Positions 51,223-61,765 of a stretch of 64,000 nucleotides of DNA are shown here, one piece after another (the first letter of the stretch is position 1; the number at the start of each line of letters is the position of its first letter). The notes beneath the pieces are model-generated. The model was not told the origin of the DNA. It worked only from the letters and a program-made list of their open reading frames with translations, and searched no databases. This DNA is from a bacterium (GTDB taxonomy: Bacteria; UBP14; UBA6098; 4484-93): NCBI GenBank assembly GCA_021158465.1, contig JAGGUN010000028.1:62001-126000 (forward strand), written 5' to 3'. The position numbers were made by a program, and so were the translations under genes.

Positions 51223-52578
51223 TCACTTCGATGGACCGTGGGTGAGGGAGTCCCTTATCTCCTCTACCATCCTCCTGACCTTTTCATCCCTCTTTATCAG
51301 GTCTTCTATCTTGTTGCAAGCGTGTACCACCGTGGAGTGGTCTCTTCCCCCGAAGCGGAGTCCTATACTCTTGAGTGAGGATGAGGTTAGCGTTCGAGAG
51401 AGATACATAGCGAGCTGTCTGGCGAATGCGATGTCCTTTGTCCTTTTCTTCTCGCAGAGGCTGTTCTCCTGGAGGTCAAAGTATCGAGCTACCTGCCTTT
51501 GGATGTCACTTATTGTGAGTCCCCTATAACTTACTCTTCTCTTCTGAGATAGGACCTTCCTTGCCAGGTCGACGGTTATCTCCCTTCCGTATAGTGATGC
51601 GTGTGCAATGAGCTTGATAAGAGCTCCTTCTAAGGCTCGGATGTTCGATGTGATATTGTGGGCTATATACTCGATTACACTGTCGGACAGATCGAGGTTG
51701 TCGAACTCCGCCTTGTTCTTGAGTATGGCTACCCTGCTCTCGAAATCCGGTGGCTTTATATCTACCACCAGCCCCCATTTGAAGCGGGACAGAAGCCTCT
51801 CCTCGATACCATCTATCTCCTCAGGTGGGCAGTCAGCGGTCAGCACTATCTGGTGGTTTACCTGGTGGAGAGCGTTAAAGGTGTGGAAGAATTGACCCTG
51901 AGTACTTTCCTTTCCGCTAAGAAACTGAATGTCGTCCATCAGGAGAACATCAACGCTTCTATACGCCCTCGTGAACTCCTGAATCCTATTTCTTGATAGG
52001 GCGTTGATGAAATTGTATGTGAATTTTTCGCTGGTAGCATATATGACCTTTTTCCCAGGATCCTCCTCCGCTATGAAGTTTCCGATAGCCTGAATGAGAT
52101 GGGTCTTTCCAAGTCCCACCCCTCCGTAGATGAATAGTGGATTGTATTTTGTCTTTCCAGGAGCCTCTGCTACAGCAAGAGCAGCAGTGTATGCCATCCT
52201 GTTGAAGTCCCCAACAACGAAGGAATCGAACCTGAACCTCGGATTCAGGAACCGTCCTCGCTCTTCCTTGAAATTGTTTGCCTCTTTCCCTTTGGTGGGG
52301 ATAATGTAGGCAAGCGTCCCGTCGTGGAGAGGGTAGGCAAAGGAGATCTTTAGGTTCTCCTGTGCAACCTCGCTGACAAACTTGGATACCAGCGGAAGAT
52401 AATGTTGCTCTATCCACTCCGCCACAAAGAGGTTCTTGACCCTTATAACAAGTGTTCCGTCTGCAGAATTCGGAAGGGCGGTCGCAGAGGAAAACCATGT
52501 CTTGAAACTCTGAGGATTTATCTTATCCTGTAGGCGGGTTAAGCAGTATTCCCATATCCTCTTTGGATCATCGCGCAT
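51223..52578 (-). CDS. dnaA: Chromosomal replication initiator protein DnaA
   Basis: PLFIYGGVGLGKTHLIQAIGNF, VLLMDDIQFLSGKESTQGQFFHTFN, LRFGGRDHSTVVHACNKIEDLI. Confidence 0.98.
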   Translation of the reverse strand: MRDDPKRIWEYCLTRLQDKINPQSFKTWFSSATALPNSADGTLVIRVKNLFVAEWIEQHYLPLVSKFVSEVAQENLKISFAYPLHDGTLAYIIPTKGKEANNFKEERGRFLNPRFRFDSFVVGDFNRMAYTAALAVAEAPGKTKYNPLFIYGGVGLGKTHLIQAIGNFIAEEDPGKKVIYATSEKFTYNFINALSRNRIQEFTRAYRSVDVLLMDDIQFLSGKESTQGQFFHTFNALHQVNHQIVLTADCPPEEIDGIEERLLSRFKWGLVVDIKPPDFESRVAILKNKAEFDNLDLSDSVIEYIAHNITSNIRALEGALIKLIAHASLYGREITVDLARKVLSQKRRVSYRGLTISDIQRQVARYFDLQENSLCEKKRTKDIAFARQLAMYLSRTLTSSSLKSIGLRFGGRDHSTVVHACNKIEDLIKRDEKVRRMVEEIRDSLTHGPSK

Positions 52579-52905
52579 AACAACTCCCTTTATTCAAGAT
52601 GTCAACAGATTTCAGGAGCTGATGAAGACACATAACCACTTAAAACACAAGGAGTTATAGAGTTATCAACATATTTATCAACAAACTATCAACAGTTTAA
52701 TCTCTCTACCTCCACCGTCGATACAAATAAAAATAGATCATTACCTATGTCAAGAGAGGATTTGCAAAAAGGGAAAAAAAGTTTATATTGGTTTTTAACA
52801 CAATGGATTATTGGAAAATGCTAAAAGCTATTATTAGCTGGACTTTTTTTTCTCAAGCGTATTAGGGGGTTATGCGAATAAGGGTGGAAAATATAGGGTG
52901 AAGGT
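52579..52905. other. dnaA upstream region, probable oriC: DnaA-box-like cluster plus AT-rich tract
   Basis: TTATCAACA at 52663-52671 and 52675-52683, CTATCAACA at 52686-52694; flanking AT-rich stretch about 52720-52870; divergent dnaA/lon. Confidence 0.65.
52826..52851 (+). terminator. Weak intrinsic-terminator-like hairpin plus T8 tract inside the dnaA-lon intergenic region
   Basis: AGCTA-TTAT-TAGCT stem-loop then GGAC and eight T residues. Confidence 0.25.
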
Positions 52906-55242
52906 ATGGCAGACACGATAGAAGTCTACACGGTGTTGCCGGTGCTTCCGTTGAGGGAGCGTGTTGTTTTTCCGAACACGATACATCCTCTGATAGTTGG
53001 CAGGGAGCGTTCGGTTGCTGCTCTACAGGAGTCCCTTATGATGGACAAGCAACTGCTCTTGCTGACCCAGAGGGACCCCTCGAAGGATGCTGTCAAGAGC
53101 TCCGACCTCTATCGCATTGGAACGGTCGCCTCCATCGAGCAGGTGATAAGGCTTCCGAAAGGAGGGATAAAGGTTCTGGTTGAGGGGGTGGTCCGTGCGA
53201 AGGTTCTGCGTTTCAGAGACAGAGGGGATTTTCTCGAGGCTCGGGTTTCTATTCTCGAGCGTAGCGGTTCCTCCCGTGATGTGGAGGAAGAGGCTTTATC
53301 GAGGAAGGCGAGGAAGCTGTTTGATGAATACCTCTCGCTCAACCAGGATATACCTGCCGAGGTTCACTACACAATCTCCAGAGAAAAGGATAGACAACGG
53401 GTCGCTGACCTCATCTCAACATACCTTGAGACAAGCCCAAAGAACCAGCAAAAGCTCTTGGAGGCGAAAAGCCTCCGGAAACAGTTGGAGATGCTCCTTA
53501 TCTTCCTCAGGCAGGAGATTGAGATAGTTAAGATGGAGAGGGAGATAGATTCAAGGCTTAAGGATGGGCTTGAGAGTTCGCAGAGGGAATTTATACTTGA
53601 GCAGAAGCTTCGGGAGATACAGAAAGAGCTCGGGAGGAGTGCAAACGAGCCTCCTTACATTGCTGATTACGAGAAGAGGCTATCTGACCCTCGCTATCCG
53701 GAGTTAGTAAGGAAGAGGGTACAGGAGGAGCTGGTTCGGCTGAAGCTTATGCATCCGACTTCTGCTGAGGCTGATGTTTCGAGGACATACATCGAGACGC
53801 TGCTTGAGCTGCCTTGGGGGATATACTCGGAGGATCTGCTCGATCTCGAGAGGGCACGCGACCTGCTCGAAAAGAGCCATTATGGACTTGCCGATGTCAA
53901 GGAGAGGTTGATAGAGAAGATCGCCGTTATGAAGTTATCGGGGAGGGTATCCGGCTCCATTCTGACGCTTGTTGGTCCTCCCGGTGTAGGGAAGACATCG
54001 CTTGGGCGGGCTGTTGCGAATGCACTCGGTAGGAGGTTTGTCCGGATGTCTCTTGGAGGGGTGTCCGACGAGGCGGAGATACGTGGACACAGGAGGACTT
54101 ATGTTGGCGCGCTACCGGGACGGATTATATCTATGGTGAAGCGTGCAGGGACAATGAATCCAGTGATACTGCTGGACGAGGTGGACAAGCTGACCAGGGG
54201 TGTTCAGGGGGATCCTGCGGCTGCTCTGCTCGAGGTGCTTGACCCGGAACAGAACAGTGGGTTCGTCGACAACTACCTCGCCATAGAGTTTGACCTGTCC
54301 TCCGTCCTGTTCATTACCACTGCAAACACTACGGCGGGAATACCTCCTTCCCTTCTTGATAGGATGGAACTCCTCCGTCTACCAGGATACTCAGACTACG
54401 AGAAACTCAATATTGCAAAGCGGTTTCTTGTTCCCAAAAGCAAGGAAAAGGTGGGGCTTTCGGATTACGATATACGGTTCACCGACGGGGCGATAAACTG
54501 CATCATCCGTGGGTACACCAGGGAGGCAGGCGTCAGGGAGCTTGAGCGGAAGATAGGTTCTATTATGAGGAAGATAGCAAAGCAGATAGTATCAGGGAAG
54601 GGTTTTCCTGATAAGTTCTCTGTGACGGCAAGGATGGTAAGGCAGTATCTCGGTCCACCACCGTATCGAGAAGATGACTTCGAGAGACCTCTTATTCCTG
54701 GTGAGGCTTTGGGGCTTGCTTGGACCCCTGTTGGTGGTGAAGTTTTGACTGTTGAGGCTGCCATTGTGAACAGGAAGGACCCTCTCCTCCTGACCGGTTC
54801 CCTCGGTGATGTTATGAAAGAGTCTGCTCAGGCGGCGTTATCCTACATCAAGTCGAGAGGAAGAGATTTTGGGTTACCGCTGGAAAAACTTGATGGGAAG
54901 ACGGTCCATATCCATATTCCTGAGGGGGCGATTCCCAAGGATGGACCGTCTGCCGGTGTGACCATCGTCTCTGCCATATTTTCTCTTCTTCGCGGCGTCC
55001 CCAATCCGTCGAGCCTGGCAATGACGGGGGAGATAACCCTCTCTGGTAGGGTGCTCCCCGTTGGTGGGATACCCGAAAAACTGCTCGCTGCCAGGCGGCA
55101 TGGTATCAGGAACATCATTGTTCCCGAGGGAAACCGCCCAGATGTTAGGAAGATGAAGAAAAGGGTTCTTAGGGGTGTCAATATTCACTATGTAAGAACT
55201 ATGAAAGAGGTAATCGCTCTCTTGAGGGGGAGAGGTAAGTGA
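52906..55242 (+). CDS. lon: ATP-dependent protease Lon
   Basis: LTLVGPPGVGKTSLGRAVANALGRRFVRMSLGG, VILLDEVDKL, catalytic KDGPSAGVTIVSA. Confidence 0.98.
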   Translation: MADTIEVYTVLPVLPLRERVVFPNTIHPLIVGRERSVAALQESLMMDKQLLLLTQRDPSKDAVKSSDLYRIGTVASIEQVIRLPKGGIKVLVEGVVRAKVLRFRDRGDFLEARVSILERSGSSRDVEEEALSRKARKLFDEYLSLNQDIPAEVHYTISREKDRQRVADLISTYLETSPKNQQKLLEAKSLRKQLEMLLIFLRQEIEIVKMEREIDSRLKDGLESSQREFILEQKLREIQKELGRSANEPPYIADYEKRLSDPRYPELVRKRVQEELVRLKLMHPTSAEADVSRTYIETLLELPWGIYSEDLLDLERARDLLEKSHYGLADVKERLIEKIAVMKLSGRVSGSILTLVGPPGVGKTSLGRAVANALGRRFVRMSLGGVSDEAEIRGHRRTYVGALPGRIISMVKRAGTMNPVILLDEVDKLTRGVQGDPAAALLEVLDPEQNSGFVDNYLAIEFDLSSVLFITTANTTAGIPPSLLDRMELLRLPGYSDYEKLNIAKRFLVPKSKEKVGLSDYDIRFTDGAINCIIRGYTREAGVRELERKIGSIMRKIAKQIVSGKGFPDKFSVTARMVRQYLGPPPYREDDFERPLIPGEALGLAWTPVGGEVLTVEAAIVNRKDPLLLTGSLGDVMKESAQAALSYIKSRGRDFGLPLEKLDGKTVHIHIPEGAIPKDGPSAGVTIVSAIFSLLRGVPNPSSLAMTGEITLSGRVLPVGGIPEKLLAARRHGIRNIIVPEGNRPDVRKMKKRVLRGVNIHYVRTMKEVIALLRGRGK

Positions 55243-55967
55243 AAGGGGTAGTTCTCTCTGGTGGAATGGGTGTCAGGCTCCGTCCCCTGACCAATGTTCT
55301 GAATAAACATCTTCTGCCGGTTTATGACCGTCCTATGATATTCTTTCCGCTTCAAACCCTTGCATCGTTTGGCGTAGAGGAGGTGGCGGTTGTTCTTGGT
55401 GGCAGGACTCCAGAGCTTGTCCGTGAGCTTATCGGTGATGGCAGGGCGTTCGGGTTCAAGCGAGTTGCCTTCTTCCATCAAGAGAAGCCAGCAGGCACCG
55501 CTGATGCTGTCAGGTGCTGTCAGGGGTTTCTCGGTAATGAGAAGTTTGTTGTTCTCCTTGGCGATAACATATTTCTTGGCAGTGTAACTTCCCGTCTAAG
55601 GCGCTTTGGGGAGGAAGATTCTGCTTTTACCTTGCTTGCCAGGGCAAAGAACCTTCGGGAGCTTGGGGTTGCTCGCTTCGAAGGGGGTAAACTTGTCGAG
55701 ATAGTCGAGAAGCCGGATGTTCCACCGTCTCAGTTTGCTGTGACCGGCTTTTACATCTTCCCTGGGGACGCGTTTCGCATGATGGAGGATCTTCCAGAAG
55801 ATAAGCGGGGTGAGCTTAATCTAACGGAGTTTCTCCGCCTCTACCTCGCAGAGGGTAGGCTCTCCTGGGGAATTTTCGATGGTCTTTGGCTTGATGCGGG
55901 CAGCTCTATCAAGGACTATAACGAGGCAATCCTCAAGGTTCGCTCTTTTGCGGAGGGTAGGGTTTGA
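55239..55967 (+). CDS. Sugar nucleotidyltransferase (RmlA-like, glucose-1-phosphate thymidylyltransferase family)
   Basis: VVLSGGMGVRLRPLTNVLNKHLLPVYDRPMI, GDNIF, VEKPDVPPSQFAVTGFYIF; GTG start overlapping lon stop. Confidence 0.9.
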   Translation: MKGVVLSGGMGVRLRPLTNVLNKHLLPVYDRPMIFFPLQTLASFGVEEVAVVLGGRTPELVRELIGDGRAFGFKRVAFFHQEKPAGTADAVRCCQGFLGNEKFVVLLGDNIFLGSVTSRLRRFGEEDSAFTLLARAKNLRELGVARFEGGKLVEIVEKPDVPPSQFAVTGFYIFPGDAFRMMEDLPEDKRGELNLTEFLRLYLAEGRLSWGIFDGLWLDAGSSIKDYNEAILKVRSFAEGRV

Positions 55968-57649
55968 GGTTCTCCCTCGGGGTAAAGATATTCCTCGGCT
56001 ATCTTGTTATTCTCGCCTTTGTTGGAGTGCTCTCCTCTGTCTATCTTTGTATCCTCTCATCGTTTGTCAGCTTGACAGAGGAGCTTCGCTCCCTTGCAGA
56101 CCGATACGCTACCCTTCGCGGGGCGGAGGAAGAGTTGGTGTCCATCCAGCAGAGCCTTATGAAAAGGAGCGTCAACGAGTCAGGAAAAGGCTTCAGCATA
56201 AAGGAAGGTTTTGCCTCTGTGGAGAGGAGTTTCGAGCGAGAGAGTAAGAGTTATAGTGCAAGAAGGGACAAGAATCTTCCCTCGATAAAAAAGCGGTTCG
56301 CGGAGTATCGTTCCTCTGTTGAGGGGTTGAGAGAGCTCGCCGATTCGGGTAGGTGGCGCGTTCTCCGTGAAAAGCTTTACGAGGGAGGAAGGACAGCTCA
56401 TCTTCTTCACCTTCTCGAGCGTTCTCCTGCCTTTGTTGAGACAAGACATGCCGTGGAGAGGTTTGAGAGCAAGCTTTCCGCCTATGTTCACTATCAGTTT
56501 TACACTCAAAATATTGCCATCCGGATAGGTAAACTGAAGGATATTGCCGTTCTTTTAAAAGAGGATTCATTATCTACTCTCATTCAGGGGGTTGAGGAGG
56601 ATGTGACTCTGGACGGCGTTGACTCTCTGTTTGCTGTCCTCCGGTGGCTTGAAGGAGAGACGATACAGGGGATAGAGGATGGAGTTTCTGCATCACAAGG
56701 GCGAGCTGCTTTTGCCAGGAGGTTCACTATAATATTCACCATAGGACTTTTCGTTATAAGCTTCCTGGTGGCTATCTTTGTCTCACGCCGTATCTCCGAG
56801 CCGATGAGGAGACTGCAGGCAGCGACTCGGTACGCGAGCAAAGGGCATTATGACAGGAAAATCCCTGTCACAAGCGATGATGAGACAGGTGAACTAACCA
56901 AGGATTTCAACAGGATGCTTGATGAGCTGGGCAAGCTCGACAGAATGAAGTCCGAGTTCGTTGCGAGCATCACCCACGACCTCAAATCCCCTCTCGCCAC
57001 TATCAAGCAGGCGGTGCAACTGTTGGAGGATGAGATACCAGGTCCTATCGGTGAGCAGCAAAGGCAGGTGCTCTCACAGATAAGCAAGAGTGTTACCAGG
57101 CTCTCCCGTTTGATAGCTGACATCCTTGACATCTCCAAGCTTGAGGCGGGCTTATTCAAGATGGAGGTTCTCCCTGTTGATGTTCCGGAGTTCCTGGATG
57201 AGATAATTGAGTCGTTTGCCACACAGGCGGAGGCGCGGGGGGTCACTATCCATAAGCAGTTCGGATTCTCGCACTTCAGGATGAAGCTGGACCCTAAGCA
57301 GATGGAGCGAGCGGTAGGGAATGTCCTCGCCAACGCAATAAAGTATACTCCGAAAGGTGGTAAGGTTACCGTTCGTGCGAGCCTTTCACCTGCTGACCTT
57401 GAGATTGCCATATCGGACACAGGGATCGGCATCCCCAAGGAGTCCGTGGAGCACATATTCGATAAGTTCTATCAGGTTCGCTCCAGTGGGGCGCGAAAAG
57501 GCTCGGGACTTGGTCTTGCGATAACGAAGGAGATAGTTGTTGCTCATGGTGGCTCTGTTCGTGTGGAGTCGGAGGAGGGTAAAGGGACAACGGTCTATCT
57601 TCTCCTGCCGAGAAGGTTCACCCCCCCTGAATCGCACCAAGCATCTTGA
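55964..57649 (+). CDS. Sensor histidine kinase with periplasmic region and HAMP domain
   Basis: Two TM segments, HAMP RRISEPMRRLQAATRYASKGHYD, H-box ASITHDLKSPLATIKQAV, N/G boxes; TTG start. Confidence 0.95.
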   Translation: MRFSLGVKIFLGYLVILAFVGVLSSVYLCILSSFVSLTEELRSLADRYATLRGAEEELVSIQQSLMKRSVNESGKGFSIKEGFASVERSFERESKSYSARRDKNLPSIKKRFAEYRSSVEGLRELADSGRWRVLREKLYEGGRTAHLLHLLERSPAFVETRHAVERFESKLSAYVHYQFYTQNIAIRIGKLKDIAVLLKEDSLSTLIQGVEEDVTLDGVDSLFAVLRWLEGETIQGIEDGVSASQGRAAFARRFTIIFTIGLFVISFLVAIFVSRRISEPMRRLQAATRYASKGHYDRKIPVTSDDETGELTKDFNRMLDELGKLDRMKSEFVASITHDLKSPLATIKQAVQLLEDEIPGPIGEQQRQVLSQISKSVTRLSRLIADILDISKLEAGLFKMEVLPVDVPEFLDEIIESFATQAEARGVTIHKQFGFSHFRMKLDPKQMERAVGNVLANAIKYTPKGGKVTVRASLSPADLEIAISDTGIGIPKESVEHIFDKFYQVRSSGARKGSGLGLAITKEIVVAHGGSVRVESEEGKGTTVYLLLPRRFTPPESHQAS

Positions 57650-58496
57650 GTAGATACCCCCAGCGAACGCCTCTGGTCGAGACTGTGCAGTATGGCTCCG
57701 GGGAACAGCTGACAGCCTCGAGAATTTTCCTGTATATTGCGAGCCCGAACGGAAGAACATCAATTCTTTCCCTGGCGAACGGCAGAAGCTTTTCCAGCCT
57801 ATCCCTTGGAAGAGCCAAGAACCTTTTCTCTATCTGTTCGATGTCGGCGAGATACATCCTCGTCCCATCTATCATCTCCTCGATATACTCGTCAAGCCCG
57901 AGAAAAACTCCTGCTGCCGACGCTATATTCCCTCCAACTGCAAAGAGATGTTCTATTTTCTCTTTGTTCTTGGCGACTGCTGGCAGATACTCATCGAGGA
58001 TGGAACCACCTTCCTGCTTGACCTTCCATGCCCCTACCGGAAAGGAGAAGCATTCCTTGACGGTTTTTCCTACTCCGTATGCTATCTCGGTTGAACCTCC
58101 CCCCACATCGATTGTCATCACCGTTTCTGTGCCCTTTATGTTTTTGTTGTAGGTTGCACCAATGAACGAGAGCTTTGCCTCCTCTTTCCCTGAAATTATG
58201 TTAAGTTGCTTACCAAGGGTTTCCTCCAATAGCTGAATGAACTCTTTGTTATTGGAGAGGTTTCTTATTGCCTCTGTCCCGAAAGGGAAGAGCCTTTCCA
58301 CATTATGTCTCTTGCATGTATCCATGAAGTCTGCGATCGTTTCCTTCGCTATTTCTATTTTTTTCTGTGAGATTTTTCCTGATGCGAGCGCAACTGTGCG
58401 GAACTCCTCGTGTATTTTCCTTACACCTGTTATGTCGGAATCGACTATGAGTAGGATGAACGAGTTCGAGCCTATGTCGACCGTTGCCGCTCTCAT
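57618..58496 (-). CDS. Ppx/GppA family phosphatase (exopolyphosphatase-like)
   Basis: ATVDIGSNSFILLIVD, FGTEAIRNLSN, MTIDVGGGSTEIAYG, AVGGNIASAAGV. Confidence 0.93.
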   Translation of the reverse strand: MRAATVDIGSNSFILLIVDSDITGVRKIHEEFRTVALASGKISQKKIEIAKETIADFMDTCKRHNVERLFPFGTEAIRNLSNNKEFIQLLEETLGKQLNIISGKEEAKLSFIGATYNKNIKGTETVMTIDVGGGSTEIAYGVGKTVKECFSFPVGAWKVKQEGGSILDEYLPAVAKNKEKIEHLFAVGGNIASAAGVFLGLDEYIEEMIDGTRMYLADIEQIEKRFLALPRDRLEKLLPFARERIDVLPFGLAIYRKILEAVSCSPEPYCTVSTRGVRWGYLLKMLGAIQGG

Positions 58497-58849
58497 TTTT
58501 TCCTCGCTTTGACCACCAGGTAGAGGGCAAGACCGATTGCCACCCCTATGGCATCCGCAGCGATATCCTCTATGCGTGAGTGTCGCCCTGGGACAAAGCT
58601 TTGGTATAGCTCATCGAGGGCTCCAGCTCCTGTCCCGAGGAAGAGGGATAATAGAAGCACCGGAAAGCAGTATCTCCTCCTGTTTTCTAAAATCGCTCCG
58701 ATAGTCAAGAACCCGACAGGTGTATACTCTATTGTGTGGGCGAGTTTATCCTTTCCGTGCTCGAGGGGAGGGGTATGAGTTAACGAGGAGAACCCGAAGA
58801 TGAGAGCAAGGTAGAGGAAGAGTGCCACGGTAAACCGGTGTTTAGCCAT
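58493..58849 (-). CDS. VanZ family membrane protein
   Basis: [48 protein letters not shown]. Confidence 0.9.
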   Translation of the reverse strand: MAKHRFTVALFLYLALIFGFSSLTHTPPLEHGKDKLAHTIEYTPVGFLTIGAILENRRRYCFPVLLLSLFLGTGAGALDELYQSFVPGRHSRIEDIAADAIGVAIGLALYLVVKARKK

Positions 58850-61667
58850 TTCTCAGCACCTTCTTCAGGAAGATCCCTGTGTACGAGTTAGGGTTTTGCA
58901 TTACCTCCTCTGGTGTTCCTGTGGCGATCACCCTTCCCCCTTTTTCACCTCCTTCGGGACCGAGGTCAATTATCCAGTCGGCGCACTTTATCACATCGAG
59001 GTTATGCTCGATTACGACGACGGTATTCCCCTTCTCAACGAGCCGAGAGAGGACATTAAGAAGCATCTTCACATCGGCGGAGTGCAGTCCAACAGTTGGC
59101 TCATCGAGGAAGTAGATCGTTCTTCCTGTCTCACGCTTGGATAGTTCGAGGGAGAGTTTTACCCTTTGTGCCTCGCCACCTGATAGAGTAGTTGCCGACT
59201 GACCAAGCTGGATGTAACCGAGCCCAACATCCTGGAGAATCTTGAGCTTCGAGCAGATCGCTGGGATGTTCTCGAAGAACTCTTTCGCCTCGTCGACGGT
59301 CATTCTGAGTACATCAGCGATATTCTTTCCTCTGTATCTTATCTCGAGTGTATCCGGGTTGTAGCGCTTCCCCTTGCACCTATCGCACGGAACATAGACA
59401 TCGGGTAGGAAGTGCATCTCCAATTTTATGTACCCTGCTCCACGGCAGGCTTCACATCTACCCCCTTCTACATTGAAAGAGAACCGTCCCTGTTTGTATC
59501 CCCTTGCAACGGATTCCGGCAGAGACGCAAAGAGCTGTCTTATCGGTGTGAATACCCCGGTATATGTTGCGGGGTTAGAGCGGGGCGTCCGTCCGATGGG
59601 TGACTGGTCGATATTTATTACCTTATCTATGTAAGCGAGTCCGGATAATGTCTTGTAGGGGAGCGGCTTCACCGCTGCTCGGTGTAGGTACCTCATAAGG
59701 GCGGGATAGAGTGTCTGGTTTATCAATGTGCTTTTCCCTGATCCTGACACCCCTGTCACGCAGATGAAACAGCCCAATGGTATCTTGACGGTTATATTTT
59801 TCAGGTTGTTTCCCGTTAGTCCGGAGATGACGAGGAACTTCCCGTTCCCGGGGCGTCTTGTTTTTGGAACCTCTATCCTTAGCCTTCCCGAGAGATACTG
59901 TCCTGTAACCGACTCTTTAACACGGGATACCTCCTTGGGAGTGCCGGCTGCAACAAGATACCCGCCCTCTCTTCCCGCCTTTGGTCCAAGGTCAACGACG
60001 AAGTCAGCTGATCGGATGGTCTCCTCGTCATGCTCAATCACGATTATCGTATTGCCGATGTCTCGCAGTGAGAGGAGCGTCTCGAGTAGTCTCTTGTTGT
60101 CTCGCTGGTGTAGCCCGATTGATGGCTCATCGAGGACATAGAGCACCCCGACAAGCTGTGAGCCTATCTGTGTAGCGAGATGGATCCTCTGTGCCTCACC
60201 GCTGGAGAGCGTTGATGTCTCTCTGTCAAGCGTCAGGTAATCAACCCCAACATCTACCAGGAAGCCTAGGCGGGATATTATCTCCTTCAGTATCGGGTCG
60301 GCGATGAGATGCTCCTTCTCCGTCAAGACGAGGTTCTCAAAGAACGATAGCGCACGCTTTATCGTCATTCGTGTGATCTCTTGGATGGGAACGCCGTTTA
60401 TCTTTACATTCCTTGCCTCCTGTCTTAGCCTCGACCCGTTACACTCAGGGCAGGGGTAGCGAGTCATAAACCGTTCTATCCAGCTTCTTACTTCGGGAGA
60501 TGATGTCTGGCGATACCGTCGCCTCAGATTGGGAATGACCCCCTCAAAGTTTGAGATATACTTCCCAGCGAACCTGCCGTTGGAGGAGATATACTCGAAC
60601 TCGAACAACCTGTTAGTCCCGTAAAGGATGACCCTTTTTACCTCCTCGGGTAGCGAGTTAAAGGGAGCGTTTATGTCGAAACCGAGCTCTCTTGCAAGCG
60701 TCTTCACCCTCGAATATATTCCCTTGCCGATTATCTCCCCCCAGGGGCGGACGGCACCTTTGAGGATGGACAAGCTCCCGTCCGGAACGATAAGCTCTGG
60801 GTCAAACTCATTGATAAAACCGAGCCCGGAGCAGTGTGGGCAGGCACCGTAAGGCGAATTGAAGGAGAAGAACCGTGGCTCTATCTCCTCATAGGATATC
60901 CCGCACGCGGGGCAGGCAAGCTTCTGCGAGAAAATCCTTTCCCTTTTATCGTCGGGCAGATAGAGCTTCATAAGCCCATCCGAATATCGAACAGCTGTCT
61001 CTATCGAATCGACAAGACGCCTTCTTATGCCAGGCTTTATGATCAACCTGTCAACAACTATCTCTATGGTGTGTTTCTTATTTTTGTCCAGAGAGATTTT
61101 GTCTCCAAGTTCATATATTTTACCATCCACCCTCACGCGGACGAATCCTTCCTTTGAGATGTTCGCCAGAAGGTTTTGGTATTCCCCTTTTCTCCCCCGG
61201 ACAACGGGGGAAAGGATGAAGGCTCTTGTCCCCTTCGGGAGTGAGAGGATGGCATCTGCCATATCGGATACAGACTGCTTCTCTATCTTTCTGCCGCACC
61301 TGTAGCAGTATGGGATACCGATTCTTGCAAAGAGGAGTCGCATATAGTCGTAGATCTCTGTTGCTGTTGCGACGATGGAACGAGGATTATGCGACAAGGC
61401 TCTCTGCTCGATGCATATGGCTGGGGACAGCCCCTCTATCTTATCGACATCCGGCTTGCCCATAAGCTCGAGGAACTGGCGGGCGTAAGATGAGAGCGAT
61501 TCGACATACCGCCTCTGTCCCTCGGCGTATATTGTATCGATAGCGAGCGAGCTTTTCCCTGAACCTGAGACACCTGTTATAACGACGAACTGGTTCCTTG
61601 GTATCTCGAGGTCTATATTCTTTAGATTATGCTCTCGGGCGCCCCTTATGATTATCTTGTCTTTCAT
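58842..61667 (-). CDS. uvrA: Excinuclease ABC subunit A
   Basis: [38 protein letters not shown], two ABC signatures, Zn-finger CPACG...CPHCSG. Confidence 0.98.
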   Translation of the reverse strand: MKDKIIIRGAREHNLKNIDLEIPRNQFVVITGVSGSGKSSLAIDTIYAEGQRRYVESLSSYARQFLELMGKPDVDKIEGLSPAICIEQRALSHNPRSIVATATEIYDYMRLLFARIGIPYCYRCGRKIEKQSVSDMADAILSLPKGTRAFILSPVVRGRKGEYQNLLANISKEGFVRVRVDGKIYELGDKISLDKNKKHTIEIVVDRLIIKPGIRRRLVDSIETAVRYSDGLMKLYLPDDKRERIFSQKLACPACGISYEEIEPRFFSFNSPYGACPHCSGLGFINEFDPELIVPDGSLSILKGAVRPWGEIIGKGIYSRVKTLARELGFDINAPFNSLPEEVKRVILYGTNRLFEFEYISSNGRFAGKYISNFEGVIPNLRRRYRQTSSPEVRSWIERFMTRYPCPECNGSRLRQEARNVKINGVPIQEITRMTIKRALSFFENLVLTEKEHLIADPILKEIISRLGFLVDVGVDYLTLDRETSTLSSGEAQRIHLATQIGSQLVGVLYVLDEPSIGLHQRDNKRLLETLLSLRDIGNTIIVIEHDEETIRSADFVVDLGPKAGREGGYLVAAGTPKEVSRVKESVTGQYLSGRLRIEVPKTRRPGNGKFLVISGLTGNNLKNITVKIPLGCFICVTGVSGSGKSTLINQTLYPALMRYLHRAAVKPLPYKTLSGLAYIDKVINIDQSPIGRTPRSNPATYTGVFTPIRQLFASLPESVARGYKQGRFSFNVEGGRCEACRGAGYIKLEMHFLPDVYVPCDRCKGKRYNPDTLEIRYRGKNIADVLRMTVDEAKEFFENIPAICSKLKILQDVGLGYIQLGQSATTLSGGEAQRVKLSLELSKRETGRTIYFLDEPTVGLHSADVKMLLNVLSRLVEKGNTVVVIEHNLDVIKCADWIIDLGPEGGEKGGRVIATGTPEEVMQNPNSYTGIFLKKVLRNG

Positions 61668-61765
61668 TGTAAATTTTGTATTATAACAAAAATATCTGCG
61701 AAATTCAAGAGGTAATTGCAGTTTCCCCTTTGATAGGGGATGCAGGTTTGCTATTTTAGGGAGCT

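Noticed and set aside
56848-57456. 202-aa minus-strand ORF inside the histidine kinase
   Set aside because: Kinase motifs on + strand are unambiguous; Ser-rich antisense translation.
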